Assembly (NCBI GenBank): GCA_964427535.1
Contig: CAYRVF010000041.1
Location: 1 to 37,365, forward strand
DNA: 37,365 bases
Source of the DNA: CAYRVF01 sp964427535
GTDB taxonomy: Bacteria > Chloroflexota > Ktedonobacteria > Ktedonobacterales > JADMIN01
Reading direction: 5' to 3'
The notes under the pieces were generated by a model. It was given only the letters and a program-made list of their open reading frames with translations. It ran no database searches and had not been told where the DNA came from. Made by a program: the position numbers and the translations under genes. How positions within the stretch are numbered: position 1 is the first letter of the stretch; each line of letters starts with the position of its first letter. This document shows positions 6,205 to 14,648 of this stretch, in pieces.

Positions 6205-7620
6205 ATGAGTGTGCAGTCTATCAACTCCGCCAATGGCGAGGTGATTGAGTCTTTCGAGGAGTTTACGTCGCAACAGGTCGATTCGGCGCTCGGTCAGGCG
6301 CATGCGGCCTTCTGGCGGTGGCGCGAGACGTCCTTCGTCGAGCGGAGCGCGCTGATGCATCGCTGCGCCGCGTATCTGCGCGATCACAAGGAGGAGTTCG
6401 CCCGCACCATCTCGCTGGAGATGGGAAAAGCGATCGGCGAATCGGAGGCCGAGATCGAGAAGTGCGCCTGGAACTGCGACTACTATGCCGAGCACGCGCC
6501 GCAGTTCCTCGCCCGCGAAGACATCCCCACAAACGCGACTGAGAGCTATGTGCAGTTTGAGCCACTGGGCGTGGTGCTGGCCGTGATGCCGTGGAACTTC
6601 CCGTTCTGGCAGGTCTTCCGCTTCGCCGCGCCCGCGCTCATGGCCGGAAACGCCGCCGTGCTGAAGCACTCCTCGAACGTCTGGCGCTGCGCGCTGGAGA
6701 TCGAGCGCGTCTTCAAGGAGAGCGGTGCGCCGGAGGGGCTGTTCCGCACGCTGCTCATCGGCGGCTCGATGGTGGAGAAGATCATCCCTGACGACCGCAT
6801 CGCCGCCGTGACGCTCACGGGCAGCGACGACACCGGCTCGAAGGTTGCCAGCACGGCGGGCAGTGTCATCAAGAAGCAGGTGATGGAGCTGGGCGGCTCG
6901 GACTACTTCGTCGTGCTCGACGATGCGGACCTCGATGCGGCAGCCGCGACGGCCACGCGCTCGCGCTTCCAGAATGCCGGGCAGAGCTGCATCGCGGCCA
7001 AGCGCTTCATCGTCGTCGAGTCTGTCGCGGATGAGTTCGAGCGCCGATTCGTGGGGGACGCCAGCAAGCTGCGCGTCGGCGATCCGCTCGACCCGGAGAG
7101 CGAGATGGGACCGATGGCGCGCGGCGACCTGCGCGACAACTTCGCGAAGCTCGTGGAGGACTCGGTGAAGATGGGGGCCCGCGTCGCGCTCGGCGGCAGA
7201 GCACTCGACCGCAAGGGCTACTTCTACGCACCCACGATTCTGACGGGCGTCACGCAGGAGATGCCGATCTGGCGGCACGAGGCGTTCGGTCCCGCCGCGG
7301 CGGTGACTCGCGCCCGCGACGTCGATCATGCCGTGGAGCTGGCGAACGATACCGTCTACGGCCTCGGCGGCAACCTCTGGACGCGCGACATCGAGCGCGC
7401 CCGTCACCTGTCACGGCGCCTGCACTCGGGCATGTGCTTCATCAACGGCATGACCGCCTCTGACCCGCGCCTGCCATTCGGAGGCATCAAGCGCAGCGGC
7501 TACGGGCGCGAGCTCTCGTCCTTCGGCATCCGCGAGTTCGTCAATATCCAGACTGTCTGGATCGGCCCACAGCTTACCGCTCCCAGCCAGTCGGCCTCAC
7601 CACAGGCCAGCGTGGAGTAG
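6205..7620 (+). CDS. Aldehyde dehydrogenase, succinate-semialdehyde type
   Basis: A 471-residue NAD(P)-dependent aldehyde dehydrogenase. The catalytic Cys is in NAGQSCIAAKR (Cys262) and the general-base Glu in MELGGSDYF (Glu228). MPWNFPFWQV is the cofactor-binding segment near residue 130, and PFGGIKRSGYGRELS near residue 425 is the C-terminal signature. The closest families are the short succinate-semialdehyde dehydrogenases (Sad/GabD-like); specificity for other aldehydes is possible. I chose the second ATG (6205) because AAAGGA lies about ten bases upstream; the ATG at 6196 is too close to it. The gene stands alone and is followed by a strong hairpin. Confidence 0.9.
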   Translation: MSVQSINSANGEVIESFEEFTSQQVDSALGQAHAAFWRWRETSFVERSALMHRCAAYLRDHKEEFARTISLEMGKAIGESEAEIEKCAWNCDYYAEHAPQFLAREDIPTNATESYVQFEPLGVVLAVMPWNFPFWQVFRFAAPALMAGNAAVLKHSSNVWRCALEIERVFKESGAPEGLFRTLLIGGSMVEKIIPDDRIAAVTLTGSDDTGSKVASTAGSVIKKQVMELGGSDYFVVLDDADLDAAAATATRSRFQNAGQSCIAAKRFIVVESVADEFERRFVGDASKLRVGDPLDPESEMGPMARGDLRDNFAKLVEDSVKMGARVALGGRALDRKGYFYAPTILTGVTQEMPIWRHEAFGPAAAVTRARDVDHAVELANDTVYGLGGNLWTRDIERARHLSRRLHSGMCFINGMTASDPRLPFGGIKRSGYGRELSSFGIREFVNIQTVWIGPQLTAPSQSASPQASVE

Positions 7621-7642
7621 CGCGGGCCGCCCTTGTGATGAA

Positions 7643-7690
7643 GGTCTCATCCCCCGGTCCATGCACCATTGTGGGTGGACCGGGGAGACC
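7643..7690 (+). terminator. Hairpin after the aldehyde dehydrogenase gene
   Basis: Arms CCCCGGTCCA and TGGACCGGGG, extended by GGTCTC and GAGACC, about 25 bases after the stop. There is no T-run, so it may terminate weakly or stabilise the 3' end. Confidence 0.5.
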
Positions 7691-7737
7691 ACGCGTGTTG
7701 CCATCCGCTGCCCTTGGCCACGAACACTCATACTACG

Positions 7738-7780
7738 CCCCTTCCCTTAGAGGGAAGGGAGTAGGGGGTTAGGTGCTGCC
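7738..7780. repeat. GC-rich palindromic repeat, copy 5
   Basis: CCCCTTCCCTTAGAGGGAAG, then GGAGTAGGGGGTTAGGTGCTG. The right end GGGGGTTAGGTGCTG matches the copies at 21671 and 31821. Confidence 0.75.
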
Positions 7781-7797
7781 CGCGTCCAAGCTACTAT

Positions 7798-7848
7798 CTC
7801 CCCCTGCCTCGAAGGGAGACGCCAGGGGAGGGGGCCAGGGGGAGGGGC
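7798..7848. repeat. GC-rich palindromic repeat, copy 6
   Basis: CTCCCCCTGCCTCGAAGGGAG followed by AGGGGAGGGGGCCAGGGGG. It ends a few bases before the stop codon of the minus-strand aldo/keto reductase gene. Confidence 0.65.
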
Positions 7849-7852
7849 GCGC

Positions 7853-8731
7853 CTACTGCGCCAGCGTCGCCAGCTCCTCGAAGTCGTCGTGGCTGAGGAT
7901 GATGCCCGCCGCCTCGACGTTTTCCTCCAGGTGCTTTACCGACGCGGTGCCCGGTATCGGCAGCATCACCGGCGAGCGTTGCAGCAGCCACGCCAGCGCG
8001 ATCTGCGCTGGTGTTCGGTTGTGCTTCTGCGCGATCCGTTCGAGCGCGCTGCCGATCGCTCCCAATTCGCCACCGGCAACCGGACGCCACGGCAGGAAGG
8101 CGATGCTCTGGCGCTCGCAGGATTCCAGCACCGGCTCCGAGTCGCGGTCCGTCAGGTTGTAGCGATTCTGCACCGAGACGACCTCGATCATGTGCTGTGC
8201 CTGATGAAGCTGGTCGAGGGTCACATTCGAGAGGCCGATGTGCCGAATCTTGCCCTGCGTCTGAAACTCAGCTAGCGCACCGAGCGAGACTTCCAGCGGA
8301 ACCTTCGGGTCGGGCCGGTGGAACTGGTAGAGGTCGATGCGGTCCAGACGCAGCCGTCGCAGGCTCCCCTCCAGCGCCTCGCGCAAGTGTTCCGGGGTGC
8401 CATTCGGTACCCACTGGCCGGGGCCGGGCCGCTCGAGGCCGCCCTTCGTCGCGATGACCAGGCCCTTGGGGTAGGGATACAGTGTCTCGGCGATCAGCTC
8501 CTCGCTCACCTCCGGCCCGTACGAGTCGGCCGTGTCGATGAAGTTGATGTCGAGTTCAATCGCGCGGCGAAGCACACGCTTCGCCTCGTCGCGGTCGTGC
8601 GGCGGTCCCCAGATGCCCGGACCTGTGATGCGCATTGCGCCGAAGCCGAAGCGGTTGACGGTCAGGTCGCCGCCGATCGTGATTTGCCCGGCGTTGGCCG
8701 CCGAAAGCGTGTGATGGGATGCTGACGTCAT
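7853..8731 (-). CDS. Aldo/keto reductase
   Basis: A 292-residue NADPH-dependent reductase with the TIM-barrel AKR fold. The catalytic tetrad is visible: Asp and Tyr in DTADSYG, Lys in IATKGG, His in LYQFHRPDPK. Further family marks are GLSNV and PIPGTASVKHLEEN (cofactor phosphate binding). I chose the ATG at 8731 because GGAGAAGG precedes it; an upstream in-frame start at 8785 lacks this. The closest known relatives are AKR enzymes with pyridoxal reductase or oxidoreductase annotation, but the substrate cannot be deduced. A GC-rich repeat ends about five bases past the stop codon. It is followed upstream on the same strand by an FGD-like oxidoreductase, about 110 bases apart. Confidence 0.9.
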   Translation of the reverse strand: MTSASHHTLSAANAGQITIGGDLTVNRFGFGAMRITGPGIWGPPHDRDEAKRVLRRAIELDINFIDTADSYGPEVSEELIAETLYPYPKGLVIATKGGLERPGPGQWVPNGTPEHLREALEGSLRRLRLDRIDLYQFHRPDPKVPLEVSLGALAEFQTQGKIRHIGLSNVTLDQLHQAQHMIEVVSVQNRYNLTDRDSEPVLESCERQSIAFLPWRPVAGGELGAIGSALERIAQKHNRTPAQIALAWLLQRSPVMLPIPGTASVKHLEENVEAAGIILSHDDFEELATLAQ

Positions 8732-8844
8732 GATGGACCTTCTCCCTGAGTTGCAGGGCATGTCGCGGACTGCGCCCTTATCCATTGGGCTCCAGGCCGC
8801 CTGGGATATCGTTTGGCGCGGAGCTGACTGACTTTCAGAGCATA

Positions 8845-9834
8845 TCAGCCGCGCAGCCGGGGCAGCACGTCGCGCCCGTAGCCTTCCAAAAACGCGCGCT
8901 GGTCTGGTCCCGGCGAGTGGAAGTAGAGCTCGTCGAAGCCGAGATCGATGTACTGCTGTATCAGTCTCACGTGCTCGTCGGGATTGGCGGAAATGAGCAT
9001 CTTCTGGCGGATGGCATCCGTGCCGACGACCGCGCCGTTCTTCGCGGAATCGGCAGGCGTGTAAATCCTCTGATCGTAGAGCGCGGGGACCATCGACCCG
9101 GCCCAGTATTTCTTCTGCTCGCGGATCGCGCTCTCCTCATCGTCCGTGTAGGCGACGTTGATTTCGACGGCGCGGTGCAGGTCTCGCGGCTCTTTTCCGG
9201 CTGCGCGTGCGGCCTCGTCGAATTGCGCCATCATCTCGCGGTAGTGATCGGGCTCCTCGCCGCCGACCGTGAAGAGACCGTCGCCGAACTCGCCGGCGAA
9301 CGCCGCGCTGTCTGGGACGAGCGCCGAGACGTAGAGTGGTGGCGGCTGCTCGGGGCGCGTGTAGAGCCGGGCCTTCTGCGCTTCATAGTAGCCGCCGATG
9401 AGTGTGACCTGCTCGCCCGTCCAGAGCGCGCGGATCAGCTCGATCGCCTCGCCGAGGCGGTCTTGCCGTTCGTCGTAGCCGGGCCACTCGCCTGTCGCGG
9501 CATACTCGTTGAGCGCCTCGCCAGTGCCGACGGCCAGATAGACTCGTCCCGGCGCCATCGCGGCGAGCGTGGCCGATGCTTGGGCAACGACAGATGGGTG
9601 ATAGCGTAGAATCGGGCAGGTAACACCTGGACCCATGCGAATGCGCGAGGTGCGCACGGCGACCGCTCCCAGCCACGTCCAGGCGAAGCATGCCTGCCCT
9701 TCGTCGCTCCACGGGTGGAAGTGGTCGCTGACGTCAATCGATTCGAAACCGGCCTGCTCGGCCACGAGCGCGTAGTCGAGCAGATCGTTTGGTGGGTATT
9801 GTTCCGGTCCGGCTTTCCATCCGAGCTGAACCAC
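8845..9834 (-). CDS. F420-dependent LLM-class oxidoreductase, FGD-like
   Basis: A 329-residue luciferase-like monooxygenase-fold enzyme. It resembles F420-dependent glucose-6-phosphate dehydrogenase: SDHFHPW carries the equivalents of the FGD active-site His and Trp, and GTGEALNE carries the catalytic Glu. RYHPSVVAQA and the C-terminal YFHSPGPDQRAFL also follow that family. It probably reduces cofactor F420 using a sugar phosphate or alcohol, or uses reduced F420 on another substrate. The start is GTG at 9834 with AAGGAG about seven bases upstream. The family implies that the organism makes F420, but no F420 biosynthesis gene is in the window. Confidence 0.87.
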   Translation of the reverse strand: MVQLGWKAGPEQYPPNDLLDYALVAEQAGFESIDVSDHFHPWSDEGQACFAWTWLGAVAVRTSRIRMGPGVTCPILRYHPSVVAQASATLAAMAPGRVYLAVGTGEALNEYAATGEWPGYDERQDRLGEAIELIRALWTGEQVTLIGGYYEAQKARLYTRPEQPPPLYVSALVPDSAAFAGEFGDGLFTVGGEEPDHYREMMAQFDEAARAAGKEPRDLHRAVEINVAYTDDEESAIREQKKYWAGSMVPALYDQRIYTPADSAKNGAVVGTDAIRQKMLISANPDEHVRLIQQYIDLGFDELYFHSPGPDQRAFLEGYGRDVLPRLRG

Positions 9835-9924
9835 CGTGCATCTCCTTTGCGTTCCGGGCAGTGGCGCCCATACGCTGCTGCTGCAAAAAGAGTGCCCGGC
9901 GTGTCCGTGCTGACCAGAGGGCGG

Positions 9925-11661
9925 CTACACCTCCACCAGCGTCGGCAGAATCATCGGCCGGCGTCGGATGCGATCGTAAATGTATTCGCTGAGGGTGTCG
10001 CGGACCTTGTTCTTGATGTAGTTCCAGTCCGTGCCGGGGCCGCGTGTCTGGGTGTGCTTCGAGATTGCCTGGGCCACCCGGTTGCGCGCCCCCTCGATGA
10101 GCTCCTCCGACTCGCGCTCATAGACGACACCGCGCGAGATGATGTCGGGCCGGCCAACGACTTCGCCCGTCTCGCTGTCGAGGGTGATGACGGCGACGAT
10201 GATGCCGTCGCGCGAGAGCACGCGCCGGTCGCGGAGCACCACCTGCCCGATGTCGCCGACGCCCGAGCCATCGACGAAGACGTTGCCATATGGCGCATGC
10301 TCGACGATCTTGATGCCCCGGTCGTCCGAGACCTCGACGATGTCGCCGTCCTGCGCCACCATCACGTGGTCGGGTGCGACACCCATCTCGACGGCCAGCT
10401 CGGCGTGACGCGCGAGCATGCGATATTCGCCATGCACCGGCAGCATGAAGCGCGGCTTCAGCAACGCGAGCATCAACTTCAGCTCTTCGCGGCTGCCGTG
10501 CCCCGAGACGTGAACATGTGCGCGTCCCTGATAGTAGACCTCCGCTCCCTGGCGCATCAGGTTGTCGATGTTGCGGAAGACGGCGCGCTCGTTGCCCACA
10601 ATCGGCGTGGAGCTGAGGACGATCGTATCACCGGGAATGATCGAGACGAGCCGGTGATCGGCGTTGGCCATGCGCGTGAGCGCCGAGGTTGGCTCACCCT
10701 GGCTGCCGGTGCAGATGATGACGAGCTTGCTCGGCGGAACCGTCGCGATGTCGTCCGCCTCGATGAGCGTGCCGTGGGGCACGTTTAGGTAGCCAAGCTC
10801 CAGCGCCATCTGCACGTTGTTCACCATCGAGCGCCCAACCAGCGCGACGCGTCGCTTTTCTTGCACGGCGACGTCGATCACCATCTGCACGCGCGAGATG
10901 AGCGAAGCGAACGTCGCCACGATGACTCGCCCCTTGGCCTCGCCGATAATCTCCTTGAATGTCTCGGTGATCACGCGCTCAGACGGCGTGAACCCTGGTG
11001 ACTCTACGCGCGTTGAGTCGCCGCAGAGAATCAGCACGCCCTCCTGGCCGAGCCGCGCGAGCGAGCCGAGGTCGGCGGGCAGTTGATCGACGGGCGTGAA
11101 GTCGAACTTGTAGTCGCCGGTATGCACGAGCGTTCCCGCGGGCGAGCGCACGACGACTGCGGTGGAGTCGGGAATGCTGTGATTCACCCGCAGGAAGCTG
11201 ACGCTGAACTTGCCCACCTCGATGACATCCTCGCCCGGTGTGATGATGTTCAGCGTCGTCTGGTCGAGGATGCGGTTCTCGCGCAGCTTGATGCTGATGA
11301 GGCCATGCGTAAGCTTGGCTGTGTAGACGGGAGGGAAGCCCAGCCGGGGCAGCAGATAGGGCAGCGCGCCGATATGGTCTTCGTGTCCGTGGGTGATGAA
11401 GATGCCGCCGATGCGGTCGAGCTTGTCGTTGAGGTACGACGTGTCGGGGATGACGAGATCGACGCCGAGCATTTCTTCGTCCGGGAACATCAACCCGACG
11501 TCGATGATGATGATGTCATCGCCGTACTCGACGACCATCATATTCTTGCCAATCTCGCCGAGTCCGCCGAGGGGAACGATGCGTAGGGGATGTGTCGAGC
11601 CTGAGTTGCGGCGGGCGTTGCCCTGGGACCCGCGATCCGCTCGTGAGTTGGGTCGTGTCAT
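9925..11661 (-). CDS. rnj: Ribonuclease J
   Basis: A 578-residue metallo-beta-lactamase/beta-CASP ribonuclease that acts in mRNA decay and rRNA maturation with endonuclease and 5'-3' exonuclease activity. The zinc motif HGHEDH is at residues 91-96; later ligands lie in HTGDYKFD and the C-terminal VHVSGHGS and PVHGEYRML. The beta-CASP part includes TGSQGEPTSALTRMA. The C-terminal domain ends in RRPMILPTLVEV, which is typical. A basic N-terminal tail of about 25 residues precedes the fold. I chose the ATG at 11661 because GGAGAAGG lies upstream and because translation further upstream is not conserved in style. The leader holds an 8-bp GC hairpin (11701-11723). Confidence 0.95.
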   Translation of the reverse strand: MTRPNSRADRGSQGNARRNSGSTHPLRIVPLGGLGEIGKNMMVVEYGDDIIIIDVGLMFPDEEMLGVDLVIPDTSYLNDKLDRIGGIFITHGHEDHIGALPYLLPRLGFPPVYTAKLTHGLISIKLRENRILDQTTLNIITPGEDVIEVGKFSVSFLRVNHSIPDSTAVVVRSPAGTLVHTGDYKFDFTPVDQLPADLGSLARLGQEGVLILCGDSTRVESPGFTPSERVITETFKEIIGEAKGRVIVATFASLISRVQMVIDVAVQEKRRVALVGRSMVNNVQMALELGYLNVPHGTLIEADDIATVPPSKLVIICTGSQGEPTSALTRMANADHRLVSIIPGDTIVLSSTPIVGNERAVFRNIDNLMRQGAEVYYQGRAHVHVSGHGSREELKLMLALLKPRFMLPVHGEYRMLARHAELAVEMGVAPDHVMVAQDGDIVEVSDDRGIKIVEHAPYGNVFVDGSGVGDIGQVVLRDRRVLSRDGIIVAVITLDSETGEVVGRPDIISRGVVYERESEELIEGARNRVAQAISKHTQTRGPGTDWNYIKNKVRDTLSEYIYDRIRRRPMILPTLVEV

Positions 11662-11700
11662 AGAGAACAGTGCCTTCTCCGTAGTCCTTGTCGGTCGTGC

Positions 11701-11723
11701 GGCACGGCGTGTCCAGCCGTGCC
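11701..11723 (-). other. Stem-loop in the RNase J leader
   Basis: GGCACGGC and GCCGTGCC form an 8-bp perfect stem with a seven-base loop, about 40 bases upstream of the rnj start. It could protect or expose the 5' end to RNase J itself, as in autoregulated ribonuclease mRNAs, but this is inference. Confidence 0.45.
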
Positions 11724-11904
11724 GGTCCTCTTCCGGTAGCATGTGGCCCTTCGCGTGTGTGCGGAGGTAGGGGCCACGCAGAGACCCTCGCCAGATGGAT
11801 GTCGTGGCGAGTTGGTGCTACGCCATATGCGTGAGCTTCTCTCGCGTGAACTGTACCACTAATATGGGATCGGTTGGGCGCCTCATCCCTCCCGCATCCC
11901 GCAA

Positions 11905-11934
11905 TTGACACCCACGGCGCGGGTAACGTACGCT
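11905..11934 (+). promoter_or_regulatory. Promoter of the sedolisin gene
   Basis: TTGACA (11905-11910) and TACGCT (11929-11934) are separated by 18 bp. The start would be near 11941, giving a leader of about 85 bases. The remaining intergenic DNA between rnj and this gene (11662-12025) shows only the stem-loop noted separately. Confidence 0.55.
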
Positions 11935-12025
11935 CTGACAACAGACCCGGAGCCTGTCCTGGTGCCTGTTTGATGCGCTGCGCCGGTGTCTGCCTGCCCG
12001 CGCACTTTGAAGGAACAAGTCGTCT

Positions 12026-13324
12026 ATGTTGCCGCGTGTCCGTCAATCGCCGCTTGTGGGAGTCGCCGCGCTCTGTTGCCTGCTCGCGCTCTTGCTGGGG
12101 GCGTGCGCGCCGCTTGGGGGCGCCTCGTCGAGTGCGCCGAAAGCCACGCCCACGCCGACGACGATCATCCAGAACGGGCACATGCTCTATTCTCCCGAGC
12201 AGTTCCGCGCGGCATATGGCGTGACGTCGCTGCTGCAGCGCGGCTACACGGGCAAAGGGCAGACGGTCGTGCTGATCGAATCCTTCGGCAGCCCGACGGT
12301 GCAGCAGGACCTCGACGTGTATAACCGCCGTTTCGGATTGCCGCCGCTTCAGCTCAAGATTCTCGCGCCGATTGGCACGGTGCCGTTCGACCCGACGAAC
12401 CGCGACATGGTGGGGTGGCTCGGCGAGACCGAGGAAGACGTCGAGACGATTCACGCGCTCGCGCCCGACGCGCAGATCACCATTCTGACCAGCCCGGTCT
12501 CAGAGACCGAGGGCACCGTCGGAATGCCGCAGTTCCTGCAGTTGCTGCAATACGCCGTGCAGAATCACCTCGGCACCATCATCTCGCAGAGTTGGGCAGC
12601 CTCCGAGGCGACGCTCACCGATCAGGCCGGGCAGCAGACCATCCAGCAGTTCGACCAGTTCTACCAGCAGGCGACGACGCAGGATCACATCACCTTCTTC
12701 GGTAGCTCCGGCGACAACGGCGCGACCGACTACGCCGACGTGGCAATGACACACTTCGCCACGACGCCCACCGTCAACTTCCCCGCGTCGGACCCGTGGG
12801 TGACGGCCGTCGGCGGCACACAGCTCACGATTTCCGGGGGAGCCGTCAGCGAGACCGGCTGGAGCTATAGCGGCGGCGGCTTCAGCGCGTTCTACCCGCA
12901 GCCGTCCTTCCAAAAGACGCTCTCGGCGGCGGAGCAGACCGCTGCCGCCGGACATCGCGGTGTGCCTGACATCGCCGCCAGCGCCGACACGACGAGCGGC
13001 CTCGCCATCTACGTGGACGGCGAGTGGGGCGTCTCGAACGGCACCAGCGCGGGCTCGCCGACGTGGGCCGCGCTGATCGCGATCGCCGACCAGATGGCCG
13101 GGCATCCCCTCGGCTACCTGAATCCCGCGCTCTACTCGCTCGCCGCCTCCAACAGCTACAGCGCCGACTTCCGCGACATCACTCAGGGGAACAACTCCTA
13201 CACGGACAACGGTGTGAACGTGCAGGGCTACTCGTGTGCCGCCGGCTGGGACCCCGTCACCGGACTCGGCGCGCCGAACGCGGCACATCTGTTGCCCGCT
13301 CTCATCGCGGCACAGAAGGGCTAG
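12026..13324 (+). CDS. Lipoprotein sedolisin (S53) peptidase without propeptide
   Basis: A 432-residue serine-carboxyl peptidase of the sedolisin/kumamolisin family. The N-terminus is a lipoprotein signal with lipobox LGAC (Cys27), so the enzyme should be anchored outside the membrane. The catalytic residues are Glu134 and Asp138 in GETEEDVETIHALAPDA, Asp230 in GSSGDNG, and Ser341 in NGTSAGSPTWAA. A calcium site is suggested by FRDITQGNNSY and GWDPVTGLGAP near the C-terminus. Family members usually carry a propeptide of about 150-200 residues before the YTP-type start of the catalytic domain; here only about 25 residues lie between Cys27 and YSPEQFRAAYGV, so it is absent. AAGGAA precedes the ATG by eleven bases. 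It is convergent with a winged-helix gene, stops only 12 bases apart. Confidence 0.9.
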   Translation: MLPRVRQSPLVGVAALCCLLALLLGACAPLGGASSSAPKATPTPTTIIQNGHMLYSPEQFRAAYGVTSLLQRGYTGKGQTVVLIESFGSPTVQQDLDVYNRRFGLPPLQLKILAPIGTVPFDPTNRDMVGWLGETEEDVETIHALAPDAQITILTSPVSETEGTVGMPQFLQLLQYAVQNHLGTIISQSWAASEATLTDQAGQQTIQQFDQFYQQATTQDHITFFGSSGDNGATDYADVAMTHFATTPTVNFPASDPWVTAVGGTQLTISGGAVSETGWSYSGGGFSAFYPQPSFQKTLSAAEQTAAAGHRGVPDIAASADTTSGLAIYVDGEWGVSNGTSAGSPTWAALIAIADQMAGHPLGYLNPALYSLAASNSYSADFRDITQGNNSYTDNGVNVQGYSCAAGWDPVTGLGAPNAAHLLPALIAAQKG

Positions 13325-13336
13325 ACCGGCGCCCAC

Positions 13337-14482
13337 TCACCCGAGGGGCGCGAACCGGACGTCACAGGTCTGTGCGTCGTCGGTGACGAAGGCCAGCAGC
13401 CGAGCGCCTTCCTCGGCCACGGCGTCGTGGTCGGCGGGCAGAAGCTGCTCGAATGGCTCGACGTGCAGCGTTGCTACGGTACGGCTGCGCTCGATCTTCC
13501 ACGCGGCGCGGACGACGCCGTCGACCAGCACCGCGCCTCTGGTGAAGATGCGCTCGCCGTAGCCGTCCGCGATCACGCGCGTGCGGTCGGCATGCGAGAG
13601 CAGCAGGTTGTCGAACTCCGGCAGGAACCGCACCGGCGCGGGCGTCTCAGGGTCGGGCCGCGGCGCGTCGGGCAGATCGAAGAGCTCGCGACCCTGCTCG
13701 TCGCGGAACGTGCAGAGCTGTGGCCGCAGCCGCTCGACGACCTCGCGCAGCCGGGTCAGCCAGCACCACGCCTGGATGTCGTTCACCGTCGCCGGGCCGA
13801 ACGCGGCCAGATAGCGCAGCACCAGTGCGTCCAGGTCGGACTCCGTCGCCACCGGGCGCCCGAGCCAGCGCTCGACGGTCGTCCACGTGGCCTGCCCGCT
13901 CTTCCCCCACACGCCACGCGGCGGAAGCTGCACCAGCGGCACGAGATAGCGGACGGCGTGCGCCAGCGACGCCGCGTCGCGGTCGGGCCAGCGCTCGTGA
14001 AGCAGCGCGCCCATCGCGGCGGTCGTGCGCGGCTCCGCCTCCAGCAGCGCGCAACCAGCCTCCAGCACCTCGTCGACGTTCACGCCCGCGAGTTTGCGGC
14101 CGAATGGGCTGCCGGAGTAGAAGCCGCGTTCGAGCACGGGCTGTAGCGCGGCCCGCAGCGCCAGACAGTCGCGGGCGGTCACCAAATGCAGCGTCGTACG
14201 CATCAGCGAGGATCGCACCGCCGCGCGCTCGGTGATCAGCCGGGCCAGCTCATCCGGGCGGAATCCCTCCAGTCGGGACCACAGGCCGACGTAGGGCGCG
14301 TTGGGCGATTGCGCCTGCATGCCCACCAGATGCTCCAGCGCCTCTCGAGCGGACAGGTCAGCCCGGCGCAGCAGCATCTGCCGCTCCAACAGGGCGCGGT
14401 TGAGGGCGCGCGAGTTGAGCACCGGAGCCTGAGCCGTTGCCCGTCGCGTTGCCGGGGCGTTCGTCGGCGGTTGTGCTGCCAT
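13337..14482 (-). CDS. Winged-helix DNA-binding protein (HTH_42/YcaQ-like)
   Basis: A 381-residue member of the winged-helix family that includes the AlkZ/YcaQ DNA glycosylases. Family stretches are LNRALLERQMLLRR near the N-terminus, LEHLVGMQAQSPNAPYVGLWSRL, SSLMRTTLHLVTARD, FGPATVNDIQAW and the C-terminal FLPEFDNLLLSHADR. I chose the ATG at 14482 because GGAGGAG lies about nine bases upstream. AlkZ-type proteins unhook interstrand crosslinks or remove alkylated bases, but this branch (often annotated only as winged helix DNA-binding domain protein) is functionally open. It is divergent from a TetR gene and shares operator-like sites with it. A TACAAT box at 14532-14537 is a likely -10. Confidence 0.82.
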   Translation of the reverse strand: MAAQPPTNAPATRRATAQAPVLNSRALNRALLERQMLLRRADLSAREALEHLVGMQAQSPNAPYVGLWSRLEGFRPDELARLITERAAVRSSLMRTTLHLVTARDCLALRAALQPVLERGFYSGSPFGRKLAGVNVDEVLEAGCALLEAEPRTTAAMGALLHERWPDRDAASLAHAVRYLVPLVQLPPRGVWGKSGQATWTTVERWLGRPVATESDLDALVLRYLAAFGPATVNDIQAWCWLTRLREVVERLRPQLCTFRDEQGRELFDLPDAPRPDPETPAPVRFLPEFDNLLLSHADRTRVIADGYGERIFTRGAVLVDGVVRAAWKIERSRTVATLHVEPFEQLLPADHDAVAEEGARLLAFVTDDAQTCDVRFAPLG

Positions 14483-14558
14483 GCCGCACGTCTCCTCCAT
14501 GTGATGGGGCGCGAAGGCGTCCTCTGCAGCAATTGTATCAGGTGTTATGATGTGGAAC

Positions 14559-14616
14559 GGAACATTCTGTTCTAATATGCTACCATGAGCAGCACGAGAA
14601 TGGAATACTCCGTTCC
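14559..14616. promoter_or_regulatory. Two matching operator-like sites between the winged-helix and tetR genes
   Basis: GGAACATTCTGTTCT (14559-14573) and GGAATACTCCGTTCC (14602-14616) share eleven of fifteen positions and are each imperfect inverted repeats; the first contains the perfect GAACA TTC TGTTC. They flank the TAATAT box at 14573-14578, a possible tetR -10. The first site lies next to the -35 region of the winged-helix gene promoter. Control of both genes by the TetR protein is inferred. Confidence 0.55.
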
Positions 14617-14648
14617 GTTTCAGGCGAGGTGTGGAGAGGCGCGAACGC

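Noticed and set aside
6181..7407. A 408-codon minus-strand frame opposite the aldehyde dehydrogenase
   Set aside because: Arg/His-rich shadow of a gene with intact catalytic residues.
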